DNA of 64,000 nt. Origin: Ferrimonas lipolytica (GTDB taxonomy: Bacteria; Pseudomonadota; Gammaproteobacteria; Enterobacterales; Shewanellaceae). The translations under genes were made by a program, and so were the position numbers. The DNA is taken from the NCBI RefSeq assembly GCF_012295575.1, contig NZ_CP051180.1, positions 434,001-498,000 of the forward strand. The letters run 5' to 3'. The notes under the pieces are model-generated. The model searched no databases and was not told the origin of the DNA. It worked only from the letters and a program-made list of their open reading frames with translations. Positions within the stretch are counted from its first letter, which is position 1. Every line of letters starts with the position of its first letter. Below are positions 24,840 to 32,544 of the stretch, piece by piece.

Positions 24840-25679
24840 TTAGCTGATGTCGGCGGCGCTGTGGCGCTCTTCAACTTGCAGCTCTTCAGGCCCCCACACC
24901 TTGTTTACTCGCTCACCGCGCTGCACTGCCGGACGCTGGCGGATCTGTGTCGCCCAGCGAGTCACATGTTTGTAAGATGCGGTATCAAGGAACTCTTGCG
25001 CTTGGTAGATAGTGCCGGTTACCAACTCGCCATACCAAGCAAATATAGCCATATCAGCAATGCTGTACTCGTCCCCACAGAAAAATTCTTTATCAGCGAG
25101 ATGCTTATCCAACACGTCTAATTGGCGCTTTACTTCCATGGCGTAGCGGTTGATTGGATATTCGTATTTTTCTGGCGCGTAAGCGTAAAAATGGCCAAAG
25201 CCACCACCTAGAAATGGGGCTGAACCCATCTGCCAGAATAACCACGACATACACTCGGTACGAGCCGCAATCTCTTTGGGAATGAACCGATCAAATTTTT
25301 CCGCTAAATAGAGCATGATGGAAGCGGATTCAAAGATGCGGATCGGTGGATTAACGCTTTGATCCATCAGTGCTGGGATCTTCGAGTTAGGGTTTAACTC
25401 AACGAAACCACTACCAAACTGATCGCCTTCGCCAACCTTGATGGTGTAAGCGTCGTATTCAGCTTGTTCAACCCCAGCGGCCAACAACTCTTCTAATAAA
25501 ATGGTGACCTTAACGCCGTTTGGAGTCGCCAGTGAATGCAGCTGGAGCGGATGCTCACCTACCGGCAGTACTTTGTCATGGGTTGCGCCAGAGACTGGAC
25601 GGTTGATGTTGGCAAACTTGCCGCCACTGGCGGAATCCCATTGCCATACTTTTGGCGGTACGTAGTTGTTGTCACTCAT
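24840..25679 (-). CDS. yghU: YghU-type glutathione S-transferase (disulfide-bond reductase)
   Basis: 279 residues from the ATG at 25679 (MSDNNYVPPKVWQWD), preceded by AGGGAT; the frame extends eight codons further without a ribosome site. It follows E. coli YghU closely, including GGKFANINRPVSG, LPVGEHPLQL, TPNGVKVTILLEELL, NPNSKIPALMDQ, ESASIMLYLAEKF and APFLGGGFGHFY. YghU proteins bind two glutathiones and have strong disulfide reductase and weak organic hydroperoxidase activity. It is 51 bp downstream of the TetR gene on the same strand and probably forms an operon with it. Confidence 0.93.
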   Translation of the reverse strand: MSDNNYVPPKVWQWDSASGGKFANINRPVSGATHDKVLPVGEHPLQLHSLATPNGVKVTILLEELLAAGVEQAEYDAYTIKVGEGDQFGSGFVELNPNSKIPALMDQSVNPPIRIFESASIMLYLAEKFDRFIPKEIAARTECMSWLFWQMGSAPFLGGGFGHFYAYAPEKYEYPINRYAMEVKRQLDVLDKHLADKEFFCGDEYSIADMAIFAWYGELVTGTIYQAQEFLDTASYKHVTRWATQIRQRPAVQRGERVNKVWGPEELQVEERHSAADIS

Positions 25680-25730
25680 TAAATTATCCCTATTGGTCGG
25701 CACAGTAGTGGTTGGCTAACAGAAGTGGGG

Positions 25731-26321
25731 TTACTCCCAGCCAGTGAGCGTTTCAAAAATATCGTCGATGGTTTGCAGTACCGAGGCCTTATCGCTATTA
25801 ACACGACCGTAGGTGCGTAACCCCATTAACTGTACCTGCAGGAATCGCGCGATACGCTGTGCCCCTTTGTCGGCGGACAGCTGCTCAGCGGCAATGCCCT
25901 CTTCGATGATGGCAACAAGCTCCTGCTCCATCAGCTTGAGCCATTTTTTTGCGTCTTCTAGCAGTTCATCGTGTTCACCGGTGAGCTCTGCCACCGTCTT
26001 AACCAGCATACACATGCCACTTGGAGCGGACTCGCGGCTGTCCAATACAATGGCTTGCACCACTTGCTGTAGTGCATCAATGGGGCTTTCTGCCTGCTCG
26101 CGGATAGCACGAACAGCGGCAATATTAAGGTTGGCGTAATGTTCTAGCGATTCTTTGAACAATCCCTCCTTACTGCCAAAGCTGGCATAGATGCTACCGG
26201 GACGAAGATCGACAACCTCTTGCAGATTGCGCATCGAGGTCGCGTGAAATCCCTTTTCCCAATATAGGTTAGTAGCCTTTTCAATCACCTCCTGGCGATT
26301 GTGCTTTGCGGATTTAGCCAT
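25731..26321 (-). CDS. TetR/AcrR-family repressor of the GST/AhpD/peroxiredoxin group
   Basis: 196-197 residues from the ATG at 26321 (MAKSAKHNRQEVIEKATNLYWEKGF); the longer frame reads through the operators and is rejected. Helix-turn-helix ATSMRNLQEVVDLRPGSIYASFGSKEGLF is of the type seen in TetR proteins that sense electrophiles. Two palindromes (26336-26351, 26359-26374) lie just upstream, between this gene and the divergent peroxiredoxin-like gene, and the same palindromes occur upstream of the AhpD-like gene 3 kb away. This supports autorepression and control of at least three transcription units. Confidence 0.88.
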   Translation of the reverse strand: MAKSAKHNRQEVIEKATNLYWEKGFHATSMRNLQEVVDLRPGSIYASFGSKEGLFKESLEHYANLNIAAVRAIREQAESPIDALQQVVQAIVLDSRESAPSGMCMLVKTVAELTGEHDELLEDAKKWLKLMEQELVAIIEEGIAAEQLSADKGAQRIARFLQVQLMGLRTYGRVNSDKASVLQTIDDIFETLTGWE

Positions 26322-26335
26322 GATTGCGGTCTCTT

Positions 26336-26374
26336 TTGAACGATTGCTCAATTTTATATTGAACAACCGTTCAA
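26336..26374. promoter_or_regulatory. Pair of TetR-type operators in divergent promoter
   Basis: TTGAACGATTGCTCAA (26336-26351) and TTGAACAACCGTTCAA (26359-26374) are two imperfect inverted repeats with the GAAC-N4-GTTC core, spaced as at 23359-23395. Confidence 0.68.
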
Positions 26375-26453
26375 TGGCAACTATAGTTTGTCGCAATTAA
26401 CCCGTGGTGACGGTGAATAGCCGCTACCGCATTTGAATAGTAGAGAGTAAATC

Positions 26454-27266
26454 ATGCAGTTTATGGCTATTGGTTTTGCCTTTGTTGGGCTGGTTATCAC
26501 CCTGACTGGGGGGGCCGTTTACCTTAACAAGCTCAAACAGAGTCGTGCACCGAAGCATCCAGTTGGTTTTTCAGCAGCATTGATTAGTGCGACTGTTATT
26601 GGTACTTACGCCGTGTATCTGGCTTGGCCGAGTGCGTTAAGTACTGTAATTACGGTGCTACCACTGCTGTTCACAGCGATGCTGGCATTTGTGTTCTTCT
26701 TTTTCCTTGGGCAAAAGAACCCTCCGCTGAACGACATCAAAATTAAGGTTGGCGAACCAATACTGCCGTTTACCGTGCCAGCACACGACGGCAGCTTATT
26801 TGATTCAGAAAAACTGAAAGGTCGCCGCACCTTGTTGAAGTTCTTCCGAGGCTCGTGGTGCCCATATTGCAGTGCGGAATTAAAGATGTTTGAACAGATG
26901 CGCGCTGAACTAGAGGCGAAAGGCATCGATATTGTGGCGTTGTCGGACGACACGATTGAGCAAGCACAATTACATCACCAGCGTGACCAACTGCAGTTTA
27001 CGTTATTGTCTGATCCGTCCCTGCGGGTGATCCGCGCTTATGGCGTTGAACACCACAAAGCGTTAGGTTTTAAGTCGGAAAACATCAAGCAGGTGTTGGG
27101 GTTGTCGATGGCAATGTTGAAACCAAGCTACCGCTCTATGGCGATTCCAACTTCAGTATTAGTGGATGAGTTCGGTGTGGTGCAATGGATTGATCAATCA
27201 GAGGATTACCGCCTCCGTGCCAGTAAAGACAGTGTAATGGCGGCGATAGAGCGCAGCTTTAACTAG
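26454..27266 (+). CDS. Membrane-anchored peroxiredoxin-like (AhpC/TSA, thioredoxin-fold) protein
   Basis: 270 residues. Three predicted membrane helices fill residues 1-90 (MQFMAIGFAFVGLVITLTGG, GFSAALISATVIGTYAVYLA, VITVLPLLFTAMLAFVFFFF). A thioredoxin-fold domain follows, with the redox motif GSWCPYC (about residues 134-140), the EQAQLHHQRDQLQFTLLSDPS segment of peroxiredoxins and a cis-proline AIPTSVLVDEFG. It may reduce peroxides or disulfides at the membrane. It is divergent from the TetR gene and shares its operators. Fusion of three N-terminal helices to this fold is less common than the soluble form. Confidence 0.85.
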   Translation: MQFMAIGFAFVGLVITLTGGAVYLNKLKQSRAPKHPVGFSAALISATVIGTYAVYLAWPSALSTVITVLPLLFTAMLAFVFFFFLGQKNPPLNDIKIKVGEPILPFTVPAHDGSLFDSEKLKGRRTLLKFFRGSWCPYCSAELKMFEQMRAELEAKGIDIVALSDDTIEQAQLHHQRDQLQFTLLSDPSLRVIRAYGVEHHKALGFKSENIKQVLGLSMAMLKPSYRSMAIPTSVLVDEFGVVQWIDQSEDYRLRASKDSVMAAIERSFN

Positions 27267-27394
27267 TTGACTGTATCCGCCTGTTGTAAAGCTGGCCAAG
27301 CAACATCTTAAGAGTGGTTATAATTGGCATAGATGAGTTGACCACTGGCGGCTGAGGCGTCGGTAACGGACTTGATCGCCTGAATCATTAATTG

Positions 27395-27674
27395 GGCTGT
27401 GTACCAACTAAGTGTTGTTCTTTCCAATGCTGTTAAAGCACCGGCTAGGGGAGTTTTGATACAAGGATAAAGCACTACCGCCGTTGCTCTTCTGCCGCAT
27501 TGGAGCAGTCCCGCGAAGCGTTTTGGACGGCGACCTAAGGCAAGGGGGATTCCAAAGGGGGCGAAGTGCATACAAGAATGTGCCGTCGCCACCGCGACAT
27601 AGCCCCTTTCAAGCGCCACAATCGGTAAAGCCGAAGGCTTGAGATAAATCTCAATAGCTAACTACGACACAGCC
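27395..27674 (+). mobile_element. MITE-like element, complete (copy C)
   Basis: 280 bp, GGCTGTGTACCAACTAAGTG to CTAACTACGACACAGCC. Flanked by ATTAATTG (27387-27394) and ATTAATTA (27675-27682), an 8-bp target duplication with one mismatch. Non-coding. Confidence 0.87.
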
Positions 27675-28055
27675 ATTAATTAGCGCGGCAGCAGATGATT
27701 AACTCTGAAAATCAGTGGTTAAAGTTGAGGGTAACTCAGCAGCAACCATGGCGTTCTGATCGCGCTCTGACACTCACTTGCACCTCCCCAGTTGACGCTT
27801 TTCGGCGATTTCTAGCCTAGTTCCTTATTTAAGAGGCGATGCTGAATCCAATCGGGTAGCTACAGCAGGTTGGTGGACAATGCCAGCACCAGTTAGTGGT
27901 TATTACAGCGCTGATTACCCCTGCTAATATCGCCAATATTAAACTCTATTCCACTGATATCTTGTGAATAACCTACGCTGATTAATGTCGCTACAGTGGG
28001 CACGACAGCGCTGATTCGACAGTATGGTGACGGTTTAATGGGGTAGGGATAGCGG
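27675..28055. other. Intergenic region upstream of the large exported protein
   Basis: 381 bp. No gene or RNA recognised. Short repeated ACAGCGCTGATT (27905 and 28005 regions) is the only feature noticed; it could be an operator pair but is not supported further. Confidence 0.35.
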
Positions 28056-30971
28056 ATGAACAACACTAGACGAGGGACAATCGCGCTGCTGCTGGCGTTG
28101 GTCGGTCTATATTCGTCTATTGCCGTCGCCGCCGAGTCGCGTTCCCTTGCCACCATCGTTGAACAGTTGAAGGTCCAGCCTAAGGGGCCATTCTGGCGCC
28201 TACGCTGGTTTTGTAATGATGGCAGTGTGTTGCCACCACAAGCCAACGGTTGCCGTGATCACCAAGGTGGACTGCAGTATGGCCAATGGAACAGTGATGC
28301 TGAAGAATTGCATCAGGCGGGCTTTCCAGTAGCGAATGTTTTGGCAGGATTAACCGCGACGGATTTCGGTGAAACGGCAGCAAAGCAGCGTCACTTTCGT
28401 TACCTTGTGCTCGAACATTTTCTGATTGAAAACGACGATGGTTGGATTTTTCGCCAAGTTCGTAGCTACCGCGGTGCCAAAAATGTTAACGACGAACACA
28501 CCAGTGCCTATCAGTTATTGACGCGTTTGGGCGGAGAACCGCGGTGGCAACAGCAGCGATTTTTATTGCTGATTGAAGCTGCACGATTAATTCCCCATGG
28601 CCACTATGGCAAGCGTTGGCAAACTGTACGGTCACAGGTGGCGGCACTCTACCAACAACAACCACAATTTAAGTCACTGCGTAATAAGATCCTCAATCAG
28701 CCGGATAAGTTTGATGCCGATAGGGTAAGGAGTTTTGCCATCGGCTCAGCGCGGGCACGGTTGATCCCAGCCTATGAGCAACTCGCGCAACAACTTGATT
28801 TACTGTTTGCGGCAGAGCCGATGGCAACGCTGTTACAGCGTTATATCGATACCGAAAAAGCTCCAGAGCTGCGTTCGTTAGCTACTGCAGCGCTGCAGCG
28901 ATGGCCTGAGCTAACTAACGCTGAGGAGCAGCTCGAGCTACTTAGCCGCTTGATTATGGCGATACGGCATCAGTTTGAACGCTGTTCACACCCACTGGAA
29001 AGCTTGGATCTGCTGTTGAGTTTAGAGCAACATATTTTGCCGCTCGGTTACCAAGCAGTGGTGCAACAGCAATTTTTAAATCGCGGCCAGCTGTTGCAGC
29101 ATATTCAGGCGCTGCTGCGCGCCAGCTACGGAGTTGGTTTGCTGTCCAGATTGGAGTTCGAGCTGGGTCAGAAGCAACTCAAGCTGCTTACCAGCAAGCC
29201 GCTGACATTGGCGAATTATCGAAAAGCCCTAAATCAACTGGCTCGGCTTAGCCATTGGTCTGAGCGGCGGTTGTCATTCTATTTTGGCGAGACAATTACG
29301 CATTTTGCGACTATCGAGCCCAAAGTGATGGGTTACATCGCTAATCGTCTGCAATTGAGCGCAATACACCCGTTGTCGCAGCTGGTTACTTTGTTGCAGC
29401 AGGAGATCCAGTTTATTAGCCCCAGCGCTGATCCTGCCGGGGTAGCATCATCGGCATTGGCGCTCATCCCGGGCATCGCTACTGGAACCATACGAACTGT
29501 GGCGCAACTGGAACATGCCACCACAGCGAGTATTCTCTTGGTTAATGCCGACGAACTGTTACTTCAGTCGCTCCCAGCTGCTGTTGAAGCGTTAATTCTA
29601 GTGTCTGCGGATGCAGCTTATATGCCTTGGCGCCGACAGCTGGTGCTGCGAGATACACCCACTATTGTGATTAAACCGGAGCAAGCGGCGACCATGCAAA
29701 CCCATGTGGGCGAGCGCATCAACCTGCTCGTCAGTGCCAATGGTTATGTTGAGATGGAATCGGCCAAACAGCGGTTATCACTGCAAACCCAGGCTTTGGT
29801 TGATGCAGAGCCGTTAACCGTTAATTTTGAACAGTATGATCTGCAAACCGCCACGCCGATTTCGACGCGGCAATTGTGGCCCAGCGACCGTGGGGTTCGT
29901 ATTGGCTTTCAGGCGGCGCAGCAAGCGCAATTGGCCCGTTTCTTTCCGAATGATGTTGCCCCAAGTCTGGCCATTCCATTTGGCAGCTACGCTACGCTCC
30001 TCACTATGGGGCAGTATAAAGAGCACAACCGTTTTGACTGGTTGCAACAGCGCTTTGCGGCTATTGCTGAACTTAACGGCCAACCAGAGCAACGCCCTTT
30101 GATTGAGCAAACTGCGCAGCGACTGCAGCAATGGTCTGGGCAACATTTATTGATGCTGGCGGCTAAGAATAGCCTTGAATCTGCTCTGGTACGTGAATTT
30201 GGGCTGACGCCAGATCATGGCTTGGATTTGTTGACTGAAACCAATTTAGAGGGGCTCAACTTAGCTGAGCAGCGGCGTTTACAGCGTCAGTCAGTTAATG
30301 TCATTGGCGTTGATGAGTTGCTGCTCGCGATTGATGAGCACTGGCGCCAACTGTCGAGTATCAGCACGTTGCAATGGCGCGCTCAACGGATGCGCGAGCC
30401 TGCGCAGCTCTATCCATCAATGTTGATTAAGGAGTCGATTAACTTTGATGTTACTGGGGTGATGGTAGCGCCAATACACAAGTCTGAATCAACACGGACG
30501 GCAACGGTATTGCTGTCTCCGGGCGCGATGCCGCTGAGTGGTTGGCATCAGGCGGAGATGGCGGATTTTGACCTCGACAGTGGCGTCATTAGCGTGCTCC
30601 ATTTTGCCGCGGCTCCACAGCAACAAGTGCTCAACTACAATGGCGGCGTTGATACCACTGCGGTAGCACAGATAACGCAGTTAATCTCTGCCAACTACGT
30701 TAAGCAGTTGCAGCGCGTGGTGGCTCGATTGCCGCAATGGTTCGGTAGCGATTTCGATAAAGCCAACCCCAACGCCGTTGTTCGTTTTGGTTTTCGCTAC
30801 GGCAAGCTCTATCTACAGCAGCTGTTGCCGTTGCATAAGTACCAATGGCCGCTGCCTAATACACTGCGCAATCGCCAGCAATTATTGCAGTTCGACGCTG
30901 CTCAACTGCCTGAAGATGAGCTATTTATCGATGTAACTCAATTGGTAAAAACCTCTCAGTCCACACAGTAA
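28056..30971 (+). CDS. Exported PEP-synthase/glucan-water-dikinase-like protein, probably a pseudoenzyme
   Basis: 971 residues with a clear signal peptide (MNNTRRGTIALLLALVGLYSSIAVAA). Residues about 50-70 contain two Cys in a WFCNDGSVLPP...NGC segment. Around 455-570 lies a region like a phosphohistidine swivel domain (LIPGIATGTIRTV, SILLVNADELLLQSLPAAVEALILVS, LRDTPTIVI, VSANGYVEM). From about 680-870 it resembles the PEP/pyruvate-binding ATP-grasp domain: TETNLEGLNLAEQ in place of RSSANxEDLxGxxxAG, DELLLAIDEHWRQLSS, then MLIKESINFDVTGVM. The order swivel-then-nucleotide-binding is that of glucan water dikinases, not PEP synthase. The catalytic His and the RSS of the ATP site are not found. 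Function unknown; periplasmic location would anyway lack ATP. Confidence 0.7.
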   Translation: MNNTRRGTIALLLALVGLYSSIAVAAESRSLATIVEQLKVQPKGPFWRLRWFCNDGSVLPPQANGCRDHQGGLQYGQWNSDAEELHQAGFPVANVLAGLTATDFGETAAKQRHFRYLVLEHFLIENDDGWIFRQVRSYRGAKNVNDEHTSAYQLLTRLGGEPRWQQQRFLLLIEAARLIPHGHYGKRWQTVRSQVAALYQQQPQFKSLRNKILNQPDKFDADRVRSFAIGSARARLIPAYEQLAQQLDLLFAAEPMATLLQRYIDTEKAPELRSLATAALQRWPELTNAEEQLELLSRLIMAIRHQFERCSHPLESLDLLLSLEQHILPLGYQAVVQQQFLNRGQLLQHIQALLRASYGVGLLSRLEFELGQKQLKLLTSKPLTLANYRKALNQLARLSHWSERRLSFYFGETITHFATIEPKVMGYIANRLQLSAIHPLSQLVTLLQQEIQFISPSADPAGVASSALALIPGIATGTIRTVAQLEHATTASILLVNADELLLQSLPAAVEALILVSADAAYMPWRRQLVLRDTPTIVIKPEQAATMQTHVGERINLLVSANGYVEMESAKQRLSLQTQALVDAEPLTVNFEQYDLQTATPISTRQLWPSDRGVRIGFQAAQQAQLARFFPNDVAPSLAIPFGSYATLLTMGQYKEHNRFDWLQQRFAAIAELNGQPEQRPLIEQTAQRLQQWSGQHLLMLAAKNSLESALVREFGLTPDHGLDLLTETNLEGLNLAEQRRLQRQSVNVIGVDELLLAIDEHWRQLSSISTLQWRAQRMREPAQLYPSMLIKESINFDVTGVMVAPIHKSESTRTATVLLSPGAMPLSGWHQAEMADFDLDSGVISVLHFAAAPQQQVLNYNGGVDTTAVAQITQLISANYVKQLQRVVARLPQWFGSDFDKANPNAVVRFGFRYGKLYLQQLLPLHKYQWPLPNTLRNRQQLLQFDAAQLPEDELFIDVTQLVKTSQSTQ

Positions 30972-30987
30972 GTTAGCCGCCGTTGTT

Positions 30988-31866
30988 TTACTGCAATAAC
31001 TGCTCGCACTGCTCCTCTAACCACCGCTGACCCAGCCCTTTGGCACTGTTTAGAGGGGTTACTCGGTCAACTGGCACCGACCAGGTTTCGATATCAAAAC
31101 TTACCGGCAATTTGACTAATCGTTGGTTATCAACCTCGCTCTGAGCCAAGTGGGCTGGTAAATACCCCCAACCGAGATTGGCTATCGCTAATTGTTTTAA
31201 GGCTTCGAAGTCGTTAGACCAATACACCTTAGGGGAGATCGGTTGCAGCTGTTCGACCGCCTTGTTGTTACTGTTTTTGGTGATTAGTTGCCGATGCAAT
31301 GTTATCTCGCTGCGGCTTACGCTTTGCAGTTGCGCTAACGGATGCAATGGCGATGCGACGGCGTAAAACGGCAGTTGGCCGAGTAAGCCTAGGTTAACCC
31401 CCGCTGGCATATCTTGACCCGTCAACATCAGTCCAATGTGGGCTCTACCTTGCCGGACCAATGGCGGGATCTGGTTACTCTGGCAGATCTCAAGTACCAG
31501 CTCGGTGGCGTGGAAGCGTTGGCTAAAACGTTGAATTAATTGGTAGAGGCTTGGTAGGGTCAGTGCCTGATCTAGCGCGATGGTTAGCGAGGGCTCCGTT
31601 TCCGGTGTGAGTGCCGCGGCAGTGGCTTGCAGATCTTGAGCTTGCTGCATAACCGCTTGCGCTTGTTGCAACAGGATTTGACCGTGAGGGGTTAGGGTCG
31701 GTTTACGACTGCTGCGGTCAAACAGGGTTTGGCCTAGGTCGATTTCGAGATTAGCGATGGCTTGGCTTACCACCGACTGAGCTTTACCGAGGCGTCGAGC
31801 CGCCGCAGAGAAAGAGCCAGCTTGGGCACAGTGAATAAAAGTATTGAGTTGTTGCAGGCTTAACAT
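30988..31866 (-). CDS. LysR-family regulator, AceR-like by context
   Basis: 292 residues, standard LysR: helix-turn-helix in residues 1-60 (FIHCAQAGSFSAAARRLGKAQSVVSQAIANLE) and an effector domain. It is divergent from the PACE efflux gene with an 83-bp gap, the arrangement of aceR-aceI in Acinetobacter, where the LysR protein activates the exporter on ligand binding. Ends 14 bp after the convergent exported dikinase-like gene. Confidence 0.88.
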   Translation of the reverse strand: MLSLQQLNTFIHCAQAGSFSAAARRLGKAQSVVSQAIANLEIDLGQTLFDRSSRKPTLTPHGQILLQQAQAVMQQAQDLQATAAALTPETEPSLTIALDQALTLPSLYQLIQRFSQRFHATELVLEICQSNQIPPLVRQGRAHIGLMLTGQDMPAGVNLGLLGQLPFYAVASPLHPLAQLQSVSRSEITLHRQLITKNSNNKAVEQLQPISPKVYWSNDFEALKQLAIANLGWGYLPAHLAQSEVDNQRLVKLPVSFDIETWSVPVDRVTPLNSAKGLGQRWLEEQCEQLLQ

Positions 31867-31881
31867 ATCGATAAAACCGAT
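31867..31881. promoter_or_regulatory. Possible LysR box
   Basis: ATCG-N7-CGAT, an inverted repeat directly upstream of the LysR start codon in the LysR/PACE intergenic region, with T and A placed as in a T-N11-A motif. Tentative. Confidence 0.35.
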
Positions 31882-31949
31882 AGTAACTAACTTTATTGCA
31901 TCTTATATCATGATGATAATAGCGTCATTAGTCGTTGTAGAGAGGCGTT

Positions 31950-32375
31950 ATGACCACCAAAGATCGGGTTATTCACAGTGTATTGTTTGAAGTAATTGGT
32001 TTGATCCTGCTGGTGCCAGTCGCCAGTTTAATTAGTGGTGTTGCCCCAAGTATCATGACCGGGATTGCGGTACTGGTGAGCTTAATCGCGATGGCATGGA
32101 ACTACGGCTATAACGTGTTGTTCGATAAGCTGTTTGGGCAAGACCGCATTAACCGTGGCTTGATTGTACGGATGGCTCATAGCGCTGGTTTTGAGATTGG
32201 TTTATTGAGCATTAGTTTACCGCTACTGGTATTGATGACAGGCATGGGCTGGTGGGATGCGTTGATATTAGATCTGGGCATGGTGGTGTTTTATTTGGTT
32301 TATACGCTGGTGTTTAACTGGTGCTACGATCATGGTCGTCATTACCTGATGAACCGTAAGTTGATGGCTGACTAA
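31950..32375 (+). CDS. PACE-family proton-coupled multidrug efflux protein
   Basis: 141 residues, four membrane helices made of two repeated halves. The four PACE signatures are present: RVIHSVLFE in helix 1, WNYGYNVLFD after helix 2, RMAHSAGFE in helix 3 and VYTLVFNWCYDHG in helix 4. The conserved Glu in helix 1 (FE) is the proton-coupling residue of AceI. Family members export chlorhexidine and other biocides and, physiologically, short diamines. Divergent LysR gene supports inducible control. Confidence 0.93.
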   Translation: MTTKDRVIHSVLFEVIGLILLVPVASLISGVAPSIMTGIAVLVSLIAMAWNYGYNVLFDKLFGQDRINRGLIVRMAHSAGFEIGLLSISLPLLVLMTGMGWWDALILDLGMVVFYLVYTLVFNWCYDHGRHYLMNRKLMAD

Positions 32376-32491
32376 TTGATGCAGAACTACCGCCTCTAAC
32401 CTTCAGCCGCCACCGGGATATGATGCCGTTAAAGCACCATAGTCGTTGGCGCCGTAGAGTTTAGGCAAACCTAGCAGCGACTACAAAGCCT

Positions 32492-32526
32492 AAAAATGCC
32501 ACATGCTTCCCAACAAGTGGCATTTT
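32492..32526. terminator. Bidirectional terminator
   Basis: AAAAATGCCAC ... GTGGCATTTT with a 14-base loop, lying between the PACE gene (+) and the alkylsulfatase gene (-). Confidence 0.75.
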
Positions 32527-32544
32527 GTTATTCGCGCTTTGAGC

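Noticed and set aside
27308-27619. 103-residue open frame on the minus strand.
   Set aside because: Lies within MITE copy C; an accidental frame of the repeat.
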